From contig JAKAUG010000457.1 of assembly GCA_021827805.1 (NCBI GenBank), positions 1-9,510 of the forward strand: a stretch of 9,510 bases of DNA, in the 5' to 3' direction. Positions within the stretch are counted from its first letter, which is position 1. Each line of letters starts with the position of its first letter. The translations under genes and the position numbers were made by a program. This document shows positions 8,546 to 9,510 of this stretch, in pieces. A model generated the notes under the pieces. The model ran no database searches. It was not told the origin of the DNA and saw only the letters and a list, made by a program, of their open reading frames with translations. This DNA comes from Bacillota bacterium. Lineage in GTDB: Bacteria > Bacillota > Sulfobacillia > RBS10-35 > JAJYVN01.

Positions 8546-9010
8546 ATGGACGAGGCGCTCGGCGCCCTGTTGGCCGAGTACGCGGACGGCCCGCGCCGCC
8601 TGCGCGAGGCGCTCCAGACCCTGGCCCCCAACCGCCGGGACGTCCGGCCGGGTCCCGGACGCTGGTCGGCGCGCGAGGTGGCTCTGCACCTCTGCGACAG
8701 CGAGGTCGTGACGGTCTTCAGGATGAAGCGGGCCCTGGGCGAGCCCGGGGCCGCCGTGCCGGCCTTCAACCAGGACGGCTGGATCCAGGCCGCGGGCGCG
8801 GCGGCGGACCTGGAACTCTGGCTGGGGGCGTTTGCGGCCCTCCGCTTGGCCATGGCGGATCTGGTCCGGCATCTGCCCGCGGAGGCCTGGGAGCGCTCGG
8901 TCGCGCATGAGGTGGCCGGGCCGCGGACGGTTCGCCAACTGCTGGAGGGCGCGGTGGCGCACACGCGGCATCACCTCGAGCAGATCCGAGCGGCCGGGGA
9001 TTCCGCTTGA
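8546..9010 (+). CDS. DinB/YfiT-like superfamily protein, putative metal-dependent
   Basis: This 154-residue protein has the length and four-helix layout of the DinB fold. The conserved opening RWSAREVALHLCDSE (39-53) and the closing helix TVRQLLEGAVAHTRHHLEQI are typical. The metal triad appears complete: His48 in the second helix and His139 and His143 in the HxxxH of AHTRHH. Members bind zinc, nickel or a similar metal and include thiol transferases (bacillithiol or mycothiol S-transferases) and proteins of unknown role. The substrate cannot be told here. ATG 8546 is chosen over the in-frame GTG 8537 because GGGGGGTGG lies at proper spacing before it. The preceding 122 bp after the helical-protein gene show no clear promoter or terminator, so the two may be cotranscribed. 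Confidence 0.85.
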   Translation: MDEALGALLAEYADGPRRLREALQTLAPNRRDVRPGPGRWSAREVALHLCDSEVVTVFRMKRALGEPGAAVPAFNQDGWIQAAGAAADLELWLGAFAALRLAMADLVRHLPAEAWERSVAHEVAGPRTVRQLLEGAVAHTRHHLEQIRAAGDSA

Positions 9011-9087
9011 CCGCTTCGCGCGCGCGGGTCCGGGTGCGGACGGTATCGTGGCGGCCGGGTTCGACAGGTACGATGGGGAGGCGTTCC

Positions 9088-9510
9088 ATGTTGGGGACCA
9101 TGCGAGGCTCCGGTGTCCTGGGTGTGGTGCTCGCCGGTTTGATCCTGGCCGGCTGCGGTGGCGGCGCTGCCCAGAACACCGGGACCAGTAGCGCAGCGGG
9201 GACATCCGCGGCGAAGGGGACGACGGGGACGGCGGGCAAGGGCACCGGGGCGGCCCCCGCGGCCGCCAAGGACACGTTTGTGTCGATTCCGTACAACATG
9301 GTCGCCTTCTTGGCGCCGGGCAAGACGGGGCCCAGCCCCGGGTTCAGCATGTTCGGTGACCTGGACAACGAGACGGCCCCGACGGCGGGACCATACACGG
9401 TCAACGTCGGCAGCCAGAGCGTCACCTTCCAGTTCCCGTCCACGCACAGCACGGACAAGGATTCCCTGGTGCTGCCCTACGGTCAGGTGGCCGACCTGCT
9501 CGTGACCCCG
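9088..9510 (+). CDS. Secreted lipoprotein of unknown function, N-terminal part (runs off right edge)
   Basis: The frame stays open from ATG 9088 to the window end (141 codons). A GGGGAGG six bases before the ATG fixes the start; other ATGs at 9073 and 9100 are less well placed. The N terminus is a lipoprotein signal: Arg6, a hydrophobic core (about 10-20) and a lipobox LAGC with Cys23 as the lipidated residue. A Gly/Thr/Ala/Ser/Lys-rich linker (about 24-61) of the kind that tethers a domain to the membrane follows. From about residue 62 a folded region begins (for example VSIPYNMVAFLAPG and GPYTVNVGSQSVTF), beta-rich in composition and without a family I recognise. The product would be anchored on the outer face of the cytoplasmic membrane. 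It follows the DinB-like gene by 77 bp on the same strand. Confidence 0.82.
   Translation, partial: MLGTMRGSGVLGVVLAGLILAGCGGGAAQNTGTSSAAGTSAAKGTTGTAGKGTGAAPAAAKDTFVSIPYNMVAFLAPGKTGPSPGFSMFGDLDNETAPTAGPYTVNVGSQSVTFQFPSTHSTDKDSLVLPYGQVADLLVTP

Noticed and set aside
9028..9041. Small hairpin GTCCG-GGTG-CGGAC after the DinB-like gene considered as a terminator
   Set aside because: The stem has only five pairs, with no following T run; too weak to call.

Overview
The window is about 70% G+C throughout, with strong G/C preference at third codon positions. Start codons include TTG and GTG as well as ATG, and ribosome binding sites are strong and G-rich. The best taxonomic clue is a near-perfect CtsR-type operator (two direct heptads of the RGTCAAA class, three bases apart, 13 of 14 consensus positions) overlapping the -35 box of clpB. 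CtsR control is characteristic of Bacillota. Combined with the base composition, this points to a high-GC Bacillota lineage of the Sulfobacillus / Thermaerobacter / Symbiobacterium / Limnochorda kind. That assignment is inferred and was not tested by any search.

Left edge to 1339: the N-terminal half of an ArsR/SmtB-family metal-sensing repressor runs off the left end on the minus strand. It has an exact TATAAT box inside an imperfect palindrome just upstream, which looks like an autoregulatory operator-promoter. Behind it lies about 1 kb with no intact gene. Positions 801-1140 hold a minus-strand coding sequence whose protein-like reading moves through three frames. It is followed by an ORF start that overlaps its stop as ATGA. 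This stretch looks like decayed, possibly horizontally acquired, accessory DNA.

1340-4035: a two-gene operon encodes a membrane histidine kinase with a large extracytoplasmic double-Cache sensor, HAMP and a HisKA_3/HATPase core, and its NarL/LuxR-type response regulator. The genes overlap by four bases (TTGA).

4036-4998: a 270-bp GC-rich spacer with a possible hairpin terminator separates this operon from a convergent gene for a cytosolic DUF1906 (Rv2525c-like, glycoside-hydrolase-like) protein.

5073-7752: clpB, the ClpB/Hsp104 disaggregase, is encoded on the minus strand from a TTG start. It has a good sigma-A promoter overlapped by the CtsR box. The DUF1906 gene follows 74 bp downstream in the same direction and may be cotranscribed.

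7881-9510: three plus-strand genes are divergent from clpB. They are a small all-helical protein resembling the C-terminal tail of SWIM zinc-finger proteins, a DinB/YfiT-like putative metal-dependent protein, and a lipoprotein that runs off the right edge.

No RNA gene, CRISPR array, intact insertion sequence or phage module was seen. The most informative novelty is regulatory: the CtsR-clpB control region and the genes around it, not a new multi-gene system.
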